In this document: positions 1 to 11,332 of the stretch, piece by piece
How positions within the stretch are numbered: the stretch's first letter is position 1
Layout: each line of letters opens with the position of its first letter
NCBI GenBank assembly: GCA_024291935.2
Contig: CM044308.1
Span: forward strand, 119,872,501 to 119,936,500
Reading direction: 5' to 3'
DNA: 64,000 nt
Origin: Okapia johnstoni
Lineage: Eukaryota > Chordata > Mammalia > Artiodactyla > Giraffidae
Made by a program: the position numbers and the translations under genes
Notes under the pieces: model-generated
Databases searched by the model: none
Seen by the model: only the letters and a program-made list of their open reading frames with translations
What the model was told of the DNA's origin: nothing

Positions 1-112
1 GACCTTTGTTGACAAAGTAATGTCTCTGCTTTTAAATATGCTATCTAGGTTGGTCATAACTTTCCTTCCAAGGAGTAAGCGTCTTTTAATTTCATGGCTG
101 CAATCACCATCT

Positions 113-793
113 TCAGTGATTTTGGAGCCCCAAAAAATAAAGTCTGATACTGTTTCCACTGTTTCCCCATCTATTTCCCATGAAGTGATTGGGACCAGAT
201 GCCATAATCTTAGTTTTCTGAATGTTGAGCTTTAAGCCAACTTTTTCACTCTCCTCTTTCACTTTCATCAAGAGGCTCTTTAGTTCCTCTTCACTTTCTG
301 CCATAAGGGTGGTGTAATCTGCATATCTGAGGTTATTGATATTTCTCCCGGCCATCTTGATTTCAGCTTGTACTTCTTCCAGCCCATCGTCTCTCATGAT
401 GTACTCTGCATATAAGTTAAATAAGCAGGGTGACAATATACAGCCTTGATGTACTCCTTTTCCTATTTGGAACCAGTCTGTTGTTCCATGTCCATTTCTA
501 ACTGTCGCTTCCTGACCTGCATACAGGTTTCTCAAGAGACAGGTCAGATGGTCTGGTATTCCCATCTCTTTAAGAATTTTCCACAGTTTATTATGAACCA
601 CACAGTCAAAGGCTTTGACATAGTCAATAAAGCAGAAATAGATGTTTTTCTGGAACTCTCTTGGTTTTTCGATGATCCAGCGGATGTTGGCAATTTGATC
701 TCTGGTTCCTCTGCCTTTTCTAAAACCAGCTTGAACATCTGGAAGTTCACGGTTCACGTATTGCTGAAGCCTGGCTTGGACAATTTTGAGCAT
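113..793 (-). pseudogene. BovB reverse-transcriptase fragment, catalytic motif altered
   Basis: An open frame of 226 codons with RT blocks (FRKGRGTRDQIAN, FCFIDYVKAFDCV, GCILSPCLFNLYAEYIM). The catalytic YADD box reads YADY (314-325), losing one of the two metal-binding aspartates. The copy is therefore not expected to be active. Confidence 0.85.
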
Positions 794-1030
794 TACTTTA
801 CTAGTGTGTGAGATGAGTGCAACTGTGCAGTAGTTTGTACATTCTTTGGCATTGTCTTTCTTTGGGATTGGAATGAGAACTGACCTTTTCCAGTCCTGTG
901 GCCACTGTTGAGTTTTCCAGATTTGCTGGATATTGAGTGCAGCACTTTCACAGCATCATCTTTCAGGATTTGAAATAGCTCAACTGGAATTTCATCACCT
1001 CCACTAGCTTTGTTCGTAGTGATGCTTTCT

Positions 1031-1706
1031 TTTGTTGTTGTTGTTGTTGTTAATAAATTTATTTTAGTTGGGGGCTAATTACTTTACAGGATTGTAGTGG
1101 TTTTTGCCATACATTGACATGAATCAGCCATGGGTTTACATGTGTTCCCCATCCTGAACCCCCCTCCCACTTCCCTCCACATCTCATCCCTCTGGGTCAT
1201 CCCATTGCCCCAGCCCTGAGCATTTGTCTCATGCATCAAACCTGGTATGGTGTTCTGTTTCACATATGGTAATATACATGTTTCAATGCTATTCTCTCAG
1301 AACGTCCCACCCTCACCTTCTCCCTGAGTCCATAAGACTGTTCTATGCATCTGTGTCTCTTTTTCTGTCTCGCATATAGGGTTATCGTTACCATCTTTCA
1401 AATTCCATATATATGCATTAGTATACTGTATTGGTGTTTTTATTTCTGGCTTACTTCACTCTCTATAATGGGCTCCAGTTTCATCCATCTCAATAGAACT
1501 GATTCAAATGTATTCTTTTTAATGGCTGAGTAATATTCCATTGTGTATATGTACCACAGCTTCCTTATCCATTCGTCTGTTGATGGACATCTAGGTTGCT
1601 TCCATGTCCTGGCTATTGTAAACAGTGCTGTGATGAACATTGGGGTACACGTGTCTCTTTCAATTCTGGTTTCCTCGGTGTGTATGCCCAGTAGTGGGAT
1701 TGCTCA
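1031..1706 (-). mobile_element. 5'-truncated L1 inserted into BovB copy 1
   Basis: L1 3'-end sequence; the transcript strand ends in an (AAC)n-type tail at 1031-1051. It interrupts BovB exactly between duplicated target sequences TAGTGATGCTTTCT (1017-1030) and TAGTCATGCTTTCT (1707-1720), a 14-bp duplication with one mismatch. It is younger than the BovB. Confidence 0.85.
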
Positions 1707-2165
1707 TAGTCATGCTTTCTATGGCCCAATTGACTTCACATTCCAGGATGTCTGGCTCTAGGTGAGTGATCTGGGTCATGAAGATCTTTGTTGTACAGTT
1801 CTTCTGTGTATTCTTGCCACCTCTTCTTAATATCTTCTGCTTCTGTTAGGTCCATACCATTTCTGTCCTTTATCGAGCCCATCTTTCCATGAAATATTCC
1901 CTTGGTATCTCTAATTTTCTTGAAGAGATCTCTAGTCTTTCCCATTCTGTTGTTTTCCTCTATTTCTTTGCATTGATCACTGAGGAAGGCTTTCTTATCT
2001 CTCCTTGCTATGCTTTGGAACTCTGCATTCACGTGGGAATATCTTTCCTTTTCTCCTTTGCTTTTCGTCTCTCTTCTTTTCCCAGCTATTTGTAAGGCCT
2101 CCTCAGACAGCCATTTTGCTTTTTTGCATTTCTTTTCCATGGGGATGGTCTTGATCCCTGTCTCC

Positions 2166-2218
2166 TTTTTTTTTTTTTAATAAATTTATTTATTTTAGTT
2201 GGGGGCTAATTACTTTAT
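2166..2218 (-). mobile_element. Minimal L1 3'-end insertion (53 bp) in BovB copy 1
   Basis: Poly-T followed by the same L1 terminal sequence seen at 1050-1085 (AATAAATTTATT...TTGGGGGCTAATTACTTTA). It is flanked by a perfect 12-bp duplication ATCCCTGTCTCC (2154-2165, 2219-2230). Only about 40 bases of L1 plus tail were copied. Confidence 0.88.
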
Positions 2219-3087
2219 ATCCCTGTCTCCTGTACAATGTCACGAACTTTGGTCCATAGTTCATCAGGCACTCTGTCTATCAGATCTAGTCCCTTAAATC
2301 TATTTGTCACTTTCACTGTATAATCATAAGGGATTTGATTTAGGTCGTACCTCAATGGTCTAGTGGTTTTCCCTACTTTCTTCAATTTAATTCTGAATTT
2401 GGCAAGAAGGAGTTCATGATCTGAGCCACAGACAGCTCCCGGTCTTGTTTTTGCTGACTGTATAGAGCTTCTCCATTTTTGGCTGCAAAGAATATAATCA
2501 ATCTGATTTTGGCATTGACCATCTGGTGATGTCCATGTGTAGAGTCTTCTCTTGTGTTGTTGGAAGAGGGTGTTTGCTATGACCAGTGTTTTCTCTTTGC
2601 AAAACTCTATTAGTCTTTGCCCTGCTTCATTCTGTACTCCAAGGCCAAATTTACCTGTTACGCCAGGTGTTTCCTGACTTCCTACTTTTGCATTCCAGTC
2701 CCCTATAATGAAAAGGACATCTTTTTTCGGTTTTAGTTCTAAAAGGTCTTGTAGGTGTTCATAGAACCATTCAAGTTCAGCTTCTTCAGCGTTACTGGTC
2801 GGGGCATAGACTTGGATTGCTGTGATATTCAATGGTTTGCCTTGGAAACGAACAGAGATCATTCTGTCGTTTTTGAGATTACATCCAAGTACTGCATTTC
2901 GGATTCTTTTATTGACCATGATGGCTACTCCATTTCTTCTAAGGGATTCCTGCCCACAGTAGTAGATATAATGGTCATCTGAGTTAAATTCACCCATTCC
3001 AGTCCATCTTAGTTTGCTGATTCCTAGAATGTCAACATTCACTCCTGCCATCTCCTGTTTGACCACTTCCAATTTGCCTTGATTCAT
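2215..3087 (-). pseudogene. BovB AP-endonuclease domain, open over 290 codons
   Basis: RTE-type apurinic endonuclease segment with DILGISKLRWTGMGEFN, VLFIIGDWNAKVGSQ (catalytic Asp/Asn) and CGSDHELLLAKF. It would nick target DNA to prime reverse transcription. Downstream the frame is cut by the tiny L1 insertion at 2166-2218, so it is only a surviving segment. Confidence 0.85.
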
Positions 3088-3505
3088 GGACCTAACGTTC
3101 CAGGTTCCTATGCAATATTGCTCTTCACAGCATCAGACTTTGCTTCTATCACCAGTCACATCCACAACTGGGTATTGTTTTTGCTTTGGCTCCATCCCAT
3201 CATTCTTTCTGGAGTTATTTCTCCACTGATCTCCAGTAGCATATTGGGCACCTACCGACCTGGGGAGTTCATCTTTCAGTATCCTATCTTTTTGCCTTTT
3301 CATAGTGTTCATGGGGTTCTCAAGGCAAGAATACTGAAGTGGTTTGCCATGCCCTTCTCCAGTGGACCACATTCTGTCAGACCTCTCCATCATGACCTGT
3401 CCGTCTTAGGTGGCCCCACACGGCATGGCTTAGTTTCATTGAGATAGACAAGGCTGTGGTCTGTGTGATCAGATTGGCTAGCTTTCTGTAATTATAGTCA
3501 TGAGT

Positions 3506-3822
3506 TAAACATCGTTATTGTAGGTTCTCAGGAAGCATAGATCCTTCGTGGGCAATGGATGGCATTTCAGGAGTTCTCTAGAATCCATGCCGAATTGTGA
3601 ATGCTTGAGCTTCTTATGAAAAGAGGGTCCAAAACTTTCAACAACTTCTCAAAGGAGTTTGGACCACCCAGAAAATCAAGAACTTCTAGCCTTTATATAT
3701 TTGCATATTATTTCTGGTTTCTTGTTCAATCCATGTGTATTTAACACCTTCTATTCACCAGATATTATGTGAGATACTGAAACAAAAATATTTTACAGAG
3801 ATACAGTACTTCATACTTTATA
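3506..3822. other. Unassigned intergenic sequence
   Basis: AT-rich spacer between BovB copy 1 and the mariner. No open frame, RNA gene or repeat recognised. Confidence 0.5.
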
Positions 3823-4079
3823 TTAGGTTGGTGCAAAAAGTAGAGTTTTCTGACCATGAATTTTAAATCATTATAACTAGGCTCAGACACATCTTCATTA
3901 ATCAAGATAAGAATCATTACAATAAACATTATTGCCAAAGAGAAATAAATTTGTTTATTCCTGTAGAATTAAAAACCCATGCCTTAGGATTCAAGGAAGT
4001 CTTAGAAAGCATTTTCTGCCTCCTGCTGGTTGTGGAAGTGTTTTCCCTGTAAAAAAGTTGTCAAAATGTTTGAAGAAGT

Positions 4080-4985
4080 GGTAGTCCGATGACAAGAGGT
4101 CAGGTGAATATGACGGATGAGGCAAAACGTTGTAGTCCAATTCTTTCCACTTTTGAAGCATTGGTTGTGTTACATGTGGTCAGGGGTTGTAGTGGAGAAG
4201 AATTGGGACCTTTCTGTTGACCAATGCTGGCTGCAGGCATTGCAGTTTTCGGTGCATCTCATCAATTTGCTGATCATACTTCTCAGATGTCATGGTTTCA
4301 CCAGGATTCAGAAAGCTGTAGCGGAGCAGGCTGGCAGCAAACCACCACACAGTGACCATGACCTTTTTTTTTTTTTTTGGTGCAAGTTTGGCTTGGGGAA
4401 GTGCTCTGGAGCTTCTTCTCTGTCCAGGCACTGAGCTGATTGTCACCGGTTGTTGTGTTAATATACAATCCGATCGAGAAATGGTTTGTTGTTGGTGCAT
4501 AAAATAAGAGAAGATGAAGCTTCAAAACAACATTTTTTAAAATTTACAGTCAGCATATTCTTGCCTGGAGAATCCCATGGACAGAAGAGCCTGTTGGGCT
4601 ACAGTCTATGGGGTTGCAAAGAGTTGGACAAAACTGAAAGACTAACACACACACAGCTCATGAGGCACCCACTTATCAAGCTGTTTCACACTTCCACTTC
4701 GCTACATGTGCCGAACTACCATAGAATGGTCGATGTTGAGTTCTTCAGCAACATCTGCAGTTGTAAGATCACCTTTGATGATCGTCCCAACTGGTCACTG
4801 TAAACTTCCCATGCCCAGCCACTACACTGCTCATCTTCAAGGCTCTCATCTCCTATGCAAAACTTCTTGACCCACCACTGCATGGTACATTCGTTAGCAG
4901 TTCCTGGGCCAAATGCGCTGTTGATGTTGCAAGTTGTCTCCACTGCTTTATGACCCATGTTGAACTTAAAAAGAAAATCAATCAA
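4080..4985 (-). pseudogene. Mariner transposase pseudogene
   Basis: The N-terminal DNA-binding part (FGPGTANECTMQWWVKKFC, GDESLEDE) is recognisable at 4716-4985. The catalytic part continues to the YSPDLLSSDY motif near 4090-4130. It is broken by frameshifts, a SINE fragment (about 4555-4655), a poly-T run (4363-4378) and an in-frame stop. At the second catalytic Asp position the usual HDN reads HYN. The gene is dead. Confidence 0.85.
4555..4655 (+). mobile_element. Bov-tA SINE 3' fragment inside the mariner
   Basis: Reads CTTGCCTGGAGAATCCCATG through GGGGTTGCAAAGAGTTGGAC and ends in a CA-rich tail. This is the Bov-A part of a Bov-tA SINE. It splits the transposase frame and so is younger than the mariner. 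Confidence 0.75.
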
Positions 4986-5529
4986 ATTTGCTTTTTGTCT
5001 GATATCATTTCTCTAGTCTAAAATAAATATAAAATATACAGCAAGTAATAAATAATTAGCAAAAAAATAAAGCAAGAAATGGGCATTAAAATGATGTTAA
5101 CATAATCACATTTTTTAAAGATTGTATTCTATTATCAAATGGCAAATTTCAACAATGCAAAACCAAAATTATGTTTGCACCAACCTAATAGTTCCCCAAA
5201 CTTTGACAAACAGATACTCTATTTAAAAATAAAGTCTTGCCTTCAACATGAAAAATAAACAAAGGAACAAAAGAACTAATGTGTGTTGCAGTGTTTTTCA
5301 AACCTTTTTCCATCTGGCCCACAGTAATACATTTCACATCGTGACCCAAGACACAGATATACATATATATCCACATTTATATAGAAACAAAGATCTTATG
5401 AAATAATACACATTACATGTTATATATTTTATTTCACTTCTTTAAATTTATGGTCACCGAACACTAAAATTGATTTCACAATCTACTAATGGGTTACAAA
5501 CTGTACAACACTATCATTTTTAAATTGAT

Positions 5530-5690
5530 ATCTGTTAAAAGACGTTTACTGAACACTTGTTAGGTACCAGTGCTTTATATCTGATTTAATTTTCTGAGGT
5601 AAGTAATATTATTCTCCATTTTACAATGATGGGAATTGAAAATTAGAAGTTAAGCAATTTCATCCTCCTGGATGATCATTTTATAAGAAG
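5530..5690 (+). repeat. MIR SINE remnant
   Basis: The pattern is a TACTGAACACTTGTTAGGTACC start, then CATTTTACAATGATGGGAA and a GAAGTTAAGCAATTT segment, which is typical of old mammalian MIR copies. Confidence 0.55.
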
Positions 5691-5760
5691 AGTGAAGGGA
5701 ATTCAAACATGGCTTTGGTGGTTGAATGAGAGGAGGAGGTGGATGTGAACTACGTGATTT

Positions 5761-6036
5761 CTTTCTTTTTTGTTTTGGCTCTGTTGCATGTATCTATCCT
5801 TGTGATACAGAGACCTCTCTCTAGTTTCAACACAGGGGCTTTGTAGATTGTGGAATGTGGGTTCACTAGTTGAGGCATATAGGTTCAGTACTTTGTGGCA
5901 GGCAGGCTCAGCAGTTGGAGCTCGGGCTTAGTTGCCTCACTGCATGTGGGATCTTAGCTCCCTAACCAGGGATCGAACTTGGGTCCTGTGCATTGGGAGG
6001 CAGATTCTTAACCACTGGACTCACCACGGAAGCCTC
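5761..6036 (-). mobile_element. tRNA-derived ruminant SINE (long CHR/Bov-tA type)
   Basis: The reverse complement begins with the tRNA-like head (GGCTTCCGTGGTGAGTCCAG, A and B box region) and continues through the CHR-type body. It is flanked by a 15-bp duplication TGAACTACGTGATTT (5746-5760, 6037-6051) with one mismatch. Confidence 0.85.
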
Positions 6037-6051
6037 TGAACTAAGTGATTT

Positions 6052-6353
6052 TTAGGCTCTCTTCCAATTCTGTTTATGATCCTGTAATCACAAATGGAGG
6101 CACAACATGTAGATCCATCTTGATCTATAGAGACCGGCAAATCACATCCAACCTGAATGAGACATCTAGAGTATAATGGTGATGAATATTGATACTTATT
6201 CTCCTCCAAGTACCTTTCTCTTCCAATTTTTATCTCAGTGAATATCACCAAAACTCAAAGGTGCTCAGCCCAGAAACTTGGAAGTCATCCTAGCCTCCAA
6301 CCTCTCCCCTTCATAGCCACTTAATCAGCAAAAGTCTTTCAAACCTACAATAC
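6052..6353. other. Unassigned intergenic sequence
   Basis: No repeat or gene recognised. The 76-codon open frame here shows no known motif and is taken as chance. Confidence 0.5.
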
Positions 6354-6360
6354 AATGTTT

Positions 6361-8341
6361 CAGTTCAGTCGCTCAGTAATGTCCGACTCTTTGAGACCCC
6401 CATGGACTGCAGCATGCCAGGCCTCCCTGCACATTACCAACTCCCAGAGTTTACTCAAACTCAGTGATGCCATCCAACCATCTCATCCTCTGTTGTCCCC
6501 TTCTCCTCCACTATATAATCATAAGGGATTTGATTTAGGTCATACCAACATGGTCTAGTGGTGTTCCCTACTTTCTTCAATTTAAGTCTGAATTTGGCAA
6601 AAAGGAGTTCACGATCTGAGCCACAGTTCACTCCCGGTCTTGTTTTTGCTGACTGTATAGAGCTTCTCCGTCTTTGGCTGCAAAGAATATAATCAATCTG
6701 ATTTTGGTGTTGGCCATCTGGTGATGTTCATGTGTAGAGTCTTCTCTTATATTTTTGGAAGAGGGTGTTTGCTATTGAGAGGGTCATTTCCTAGGCAGGT
6801 TGATAGGAAGTCTAGGGGTCCCCAAGAAGAGAGGGGTCTGGCATTCTCAAGGAGAAAGAAAGGACAAACTTTTTTTTCTTTTCTCTCTACATTCCTTAGG
6901 ATTATATAACAATAATGTATCCTGCCTGAGGGCAGTCTCTGGATTAAACCTTCTGGCTAATCCTGTTATCTTAAAATGTAAATTATGGGATTAGGTCTGG
7001 TGAGGTCTTTACAACCTCCAGACATTCTTTTGACTCATTGGAGAGTATATAACTCCGCTGCTAACACTAACAAGGGGGTACTCTTTCTGCCCCCTTCTGA
7101 TGCCTATATCAGAAGCTTTCTCTATCTCCTTTTTCCTTTAATAAAACTTTATTACACAAAACCTCTGAGCAGTCAAGCCTCGTCTCTGGCCCCGGATTGA
7201 ATTCTTCTCCTCCAGAGGCCAAGAATCCCGATGTCTTTATGTGGTTCAGCAACAATCTTTCACTATGACCAGTGTGTTCTCTTAGCAAAACCCAGCCTTT
7301 GCCCTGCTTCATTCTGTATTCCAAGGCCAAATTTGCCTGTTACCCCAGGTATCTCTTATTTCCTACTTTTGCATTCAAGTCCCCTATAATGAAAAGGACA
7401 TCTTTTGGGGGTGTTAGTTCTAGAAAGTCTTGTAAGTTTTCATAGACCCATTCAACTTCAGCTTCTTCAGCATTACTGGTTGGGGCATAGACTTGGATTA
7501 CTGTGATACTGGTTTGCCTTGGAAATGAACAGAGATCATTCTGTCATTTTTGAGACTGCATCCAAGTACTGCATTTCAGACATTTTTGTTGACTATGATG
7601 GCTACTCCATTTCTTCTAAGGGATTCTTGCCCAAGGGATATCTTGTAGTAGATACAGTGGTCATCTGAGTTAAAATCACCCATTCCAGTCCATTTTAGTT
7701 CACTGATTCCTAAAATGTCGACATTCACTCTTGCCATCTACTGTTTGACCACTTCCAATTTGCCTTGATTCATGGACCTAACATTCCAGGTTCCTATGCA
7801 ATAGTTTTCTTTACAGCATTGGACTTTCCCGTCACCAGTCATACCCACAACTGGGTGTGTTTTCGCTTTGGCTCCGTCTCTTCATCTTTCAGTGTCCTGT
7901 CTTTTTGCCTTTTCATACTGTTCATGGGGTTCTCAAGGAAAGAATACTGAAGTGGTTTGCCATGCCCTTCTCCAGTGGACCACATTTTGTCAGAACTCTC
8001 CACCATGACCCGTCCATCTTGGGTGGCCCTACAGGGCATGGCTCATAGTTTCATTGAGTTAGACAAGGCCAAGGTCCATGTGATCAGATTGGTTAGTTTT
8101 CTGTGATTGTGGTTTTCAGTCTGTCTGCCCTCTGATGGAGAAGGATAAGAGGCTTATGGAAGCTTCCTGATGGGAGATACTGACTGAGGGGAAAACTGGG
8201 TCTTATTCTGATGAGTGGGGCCAGGCTCAGTAAATCTTTAATCCAATTTTCTGTTGATGGGTGGGGCTGTATTCCCTCCCTGTTATTTATCTGGGGCCAA
8301 ACTATGGCAGAGGTAGTGAAGATAATGGGGAAAAACATTGT
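6361..8341 (-). mobile_element. BovB copy 2, internally deleted, carrying a solo LTR
   Basis: BovB 3' end (6361-6510) is joined directly to the endonuclease region (6511 onward), so the reverse transcriptase is deleted. The 5' region extends to about 8341, farther than in copy 3. A possible 7-bp target duplication AATGTTT lies at 6354-6360 and 8342-8348. The LTR at 6776-7262 interrupts it. Confidence 0.82.
6776..7262 (+). mobile_element. Solo LTR of an endogenous retrovirus inside BovB copy 2
   Basis: A 487-bp block starts TG and ends CA and is flanked by a 4-bp duplication CTAT (6772-6775, 7263-7266). The BovB sequence is continuous when the block is left out. It has a TATA box (7046-7052) and an AATAAA signal (7140-7145) in the same orientation, defining U3, R and U5. 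It has no coding content. The 4-bp duplication fits a gamma-type (class I) element. Confidence 0.88.
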
Positions 8342-8464
8342 AATGTTTGCCAATGAAATAATTTTTATAATCATTATATAGAACTCCGACATCCTAGTGA
8401 AAAAATACTTATTCACGAGCTTTCAAGTTTTAGATCTGCTTTCTCTGAAGCCTACTAACTATGT

Positions 8465-8630
8465 GTGAGTGCTCAGTTGTGTCCGACTCTGTGACCCCAC
8501 GGAAAAGTCCACCAGGCTTTTCTGTCCATGGGATTATTCCAGCAAGAATACTCAAGTGGGTTGTCATTTCCTCCTCCAGGGGACCTTCCTGACCCCCTGG
8601 AGGAGGAAATGGCAACCTACTCCATACTAG
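8465..8630 (-). mobile_element. Bov-tA SINE fragment with a fold-back end
   Basis: Bov-tA in reverse orientation (GTCCGACTCTGTGACCCCAC and following). At 8583-8593 it turns back on itself: 8559-8582 and 8594-8617 are inverted copies of 24 bases with one mismatch. Confidence 0.78.
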
Positions 8631-8903
8631 GTACTTTTATGTAAATTATTGCCCTGTAAATGAGCTTCAAGAAATTAGAATACTTAGGTAAATATTTTAA
8701 AGGGCACCAATGTCCTTTGGAAATAGAATCACAGAATTTCAAAAATAAAGGGATCTTAGGAGACATCTAGCTCCAGTTTTTTCCACATGGAATTTTTAAA
8801 TAATTATCCTAAACAGTGTGTCTGTTTTATAAGGTTTCTTCAATTGTTTCTGCCTGTTGGGATCTTTTGGACTCTTCTTTTATACTGGCTATCTGCTTTA
8901 GCT

Positions 8904-9123
8904 AAGGGCTCCCAGGTGGCACCAGTGGTAAAGAATTCGCTTGCCAATGCAGATAGATGTAAGAGACAAGGGTTTGATCCATGGATTGAGAAGATCCCCT
9001 GGAGGAGGGCATAGCAATCTACTCCAGCATTCTTGCCTGGAAAATCCCATGGACAGAGGAGCCTGGAGGGCTACACTTCATAGGCTTGCAAAGGGTCAGA
9101 CATGACTGAAGTGACTTAGCATG
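8904..9123 (+). mobile_element. Bov-tA SINE, full length
   Basis: Starts GGGCTCCCAGGTGGCACCAG (tRNA-like head) and ends GACTGAAGTGACTTAGCATG. Flanked by TATCTGCTTTAGC (8890-8902) and TATCTGCTTTGGC (9124-9136), a 13-bp duplication with one mismatch. Confidence 0.9.
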
Positions 9124-9339
9124 TATCTGCTTTGGCCAAACACATCCACATTAATTTTATAAGTAAAATGTTGAGTAGAACTGGGTCTAGCCAAGGTTCC
9201 ATAGTGTAACGTTAGAGACATCCCTCCAGGTTGACATAGCTCCACAAATCAAGCCTTTTTGGGTATGATTGTTCAACCAATTATGAATCATCCCAACTAC
9301 TAATGCACTTTCCTGCTTTGAGATAAAGCTCACTTTCTT

Positions 9340-9785
9340 TAAGGTGGCACTCACAGTTTTTCATGATCTGACTTCTCTCTAGCCTGGACTCCTGACATAA
9401 CCCACAATTGTGCCTCCGTTTTAGTCGGTTTGAACTGCTTGTTTCCCAAATCCTTCATGTTCTCCCCTACTATTCTTCTATCTATAATGCCTTTTATTCT
9501 TTTCATGTACTTTATATAGTAACTCTCAAATACTCTTTAAATCTCACCTCTAGTAAGAAATCCCTTTCTCATCTTGTAAGAAACCTCTCCTGACAAATCC
9601 TTTGTCTCTTCATTAGATTTAAGTATCCTTCTTTAGGGCTCCCAAGCCACCCTTTGTTCTTTTCATCATAGGACTTCACATATTACACTAATCATTAGGA
9701 TTTTGTTTGTCCTTCTCACCAGAAAGTAAGTCCTTTGAGGGCAGGATTCAATTTCTTTGCCTTTGACATACAATATGACAATTAC
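9340..9785 (+). repeat. L2 LINE 3'-end remnant
   Basis: Typical diverged L2 3' sequence: CATGATCTGACTTCTCTCTA, a pyrimidine-rich middle and TAAGTCCTTTGAGGGCAGGA near the end. Confidence 0.6.
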
Positions 9786-11322
9786 TATTGGTTTTTAAAA
9801 TTAATTCAAATATGAATTATGAAACCTTATTACATAAGCTGCTGAATGTGCATTTCCATAGTTTATCAGTGCTATGAAAATAAAGTGTACTGAACTTGAT
9901 TTCAGCTATTCCTTCTTATATATGCACTGCACTGTCATTCGTATCACTTTAAAGGGCTTATCAAACTATGTTTATACAAGTGTGTTTCTCAGTAGACTGA
10001 GGGCTTAAGGTCAGAGATTTATATCTCATTACTAGTGTAAATAATCAGTTTATTGAACAAATAGTGCTTTAGTGAATAGTGCTTTATCCTGGCTTCTATT
10101 GATCTTGTTCATAGAGTCAAGTACATTTATTACTGGTTTCTAGCAATAACATACATTTACGTAAGTTTTTTTAGAAAAACTTTAAAAACTGGGAAAGTTG
10201 TACATTTCCTCTCTTTCAGAACCCTTCATTTTCCCACAATGTTTCTGAACTCATATCTGCAAGTTTTTTCAGCACCCAGGATGTAATTCGTTTGGGGGTG
10301 GTGAACTGAGCAACTCCTTTAAAGCAGTTAACTGTACCAGATTTTAACTCCATCATGTTACTTTACATTTTAGAGCTTGAAGACACTTCAAACTGATTTC
10401 TTTTTAGTCACAGTAGTTTGGGACAGAAGGGAGATAAAGCTTGAGTACTAAATACTCTGCATCTTTTCCATTCTTGCTCTTGCTAGAAACATATTTGGGT
10501 TTGCCATTAAACATCTTTTTTCTCTTGCAAGCTTTAGCTCATTCTGGACTTAACTCTTCTGGAGAACATAGGTATTATATTAGTCATCCCTCGTATTTGT
10601 ATTTTACAAAGTTCAGTGTTTTTTGCAATTTCCTTTGAGGTTCACAAAGCTGGTTAGGAAGACATGGTTACTGTTGAGTTCACGTACAAATGAGCAAATT
10701 GAGACTTCAAGTGTTTCAATGATTTGCCTGAAGTCACAAGAAAGAAAGTGCTAAACTAGGCAAAAATCCTAATCCAGTGACCCTAAACTATTTCTACTAA
10801 TATGAAAGTAAATGTTCCAAGTAATTAAAATTGTATAAATTCATTTTAATTATGTGCAAAACTCACACTAATGCTAAGTTCTGTAGTTTCTGGTATTTGT
10901 TACCAGAAATCTATTAAAAAAATATTTTGGTAGCTTACTACATGCCAGGTGTTGAACTCAAACCGTGTGCAAAATAGACGAAGTTTCTACCCTCATGAAG
11001 TTGTTTAGTACCAGAGACAAATTATAAACTGCAAAAACACTATGAAACACAACAAAACATAGGATGTTACAGTAAGAGTATATAACAAGGGACCCTGATC
11101 TGAGGCGAGGGTATATGTGGTAATTAGGGTGAGGCTTTAAGATGAGACTAACCATGGGGCTTTCAGAGAACTCAAATGCCTAGGAAGCTAGGAGGAAAAT
11201 ACAGGAGAAAGGCCCATTTTAAGCTTGTAGAGAAGGAGGCAGAGGACAGATCATCTAAGAATTTTGATATCTAGCTTTTGAGCAAGAAGCGGCCATAAAG
11301 GGTTTTAAGCTACCAAGTAAGG
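9786..11322. other. Intergenic sequence, no gene seen
   Basis: AT-rich and mostly unassigned. A weak MIR-like stretch lies near 10685-10800 (CAAATTGAGACTTCAAGTG ... GTCACAAGAAAGAAAGTGCT). Open frames of 60-70 codons have no motif. Confidence 0.5.
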
Positions 11323-11332
11323 AACATACTGA

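Larger units (their letters stand above)
1..3505 (-). mobile_element. BovB LINE copy 1 (RTE clade), interrupted by two L1 insertions
   Basis: The reverse complement reads 5' to 3' through BovB: 5' region (3100-3505), endonuclease domain (2215-3087), central domain and reverse transcriptase (113-1000). It runs off the left edge in the 3' part. The endonuclease part is still open over about 290 codons (GDWNAKVGS, GSDHELL). The right boundary near 3505 is where similarity to the other copies stops. Confidence 0.9.
3823..5188 (-). mobile_element. Complete mariner-type DNA transposon, TA-flanked
   Basis: The terminal inverted repeats TTAGGTTGGTGCAAA (3823) and its complement ending CCAACCTAA (5188) are intact and lie between duplicated TA dinucleotides (3821-3822, 5189-5190). 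Without a nested SINE piece of about 100 bp the length is about 1.27 kb, as for mammalian mariners of the Hsmar type. It encodes a broken transposase on the minus strand. Confidence 0.92.
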
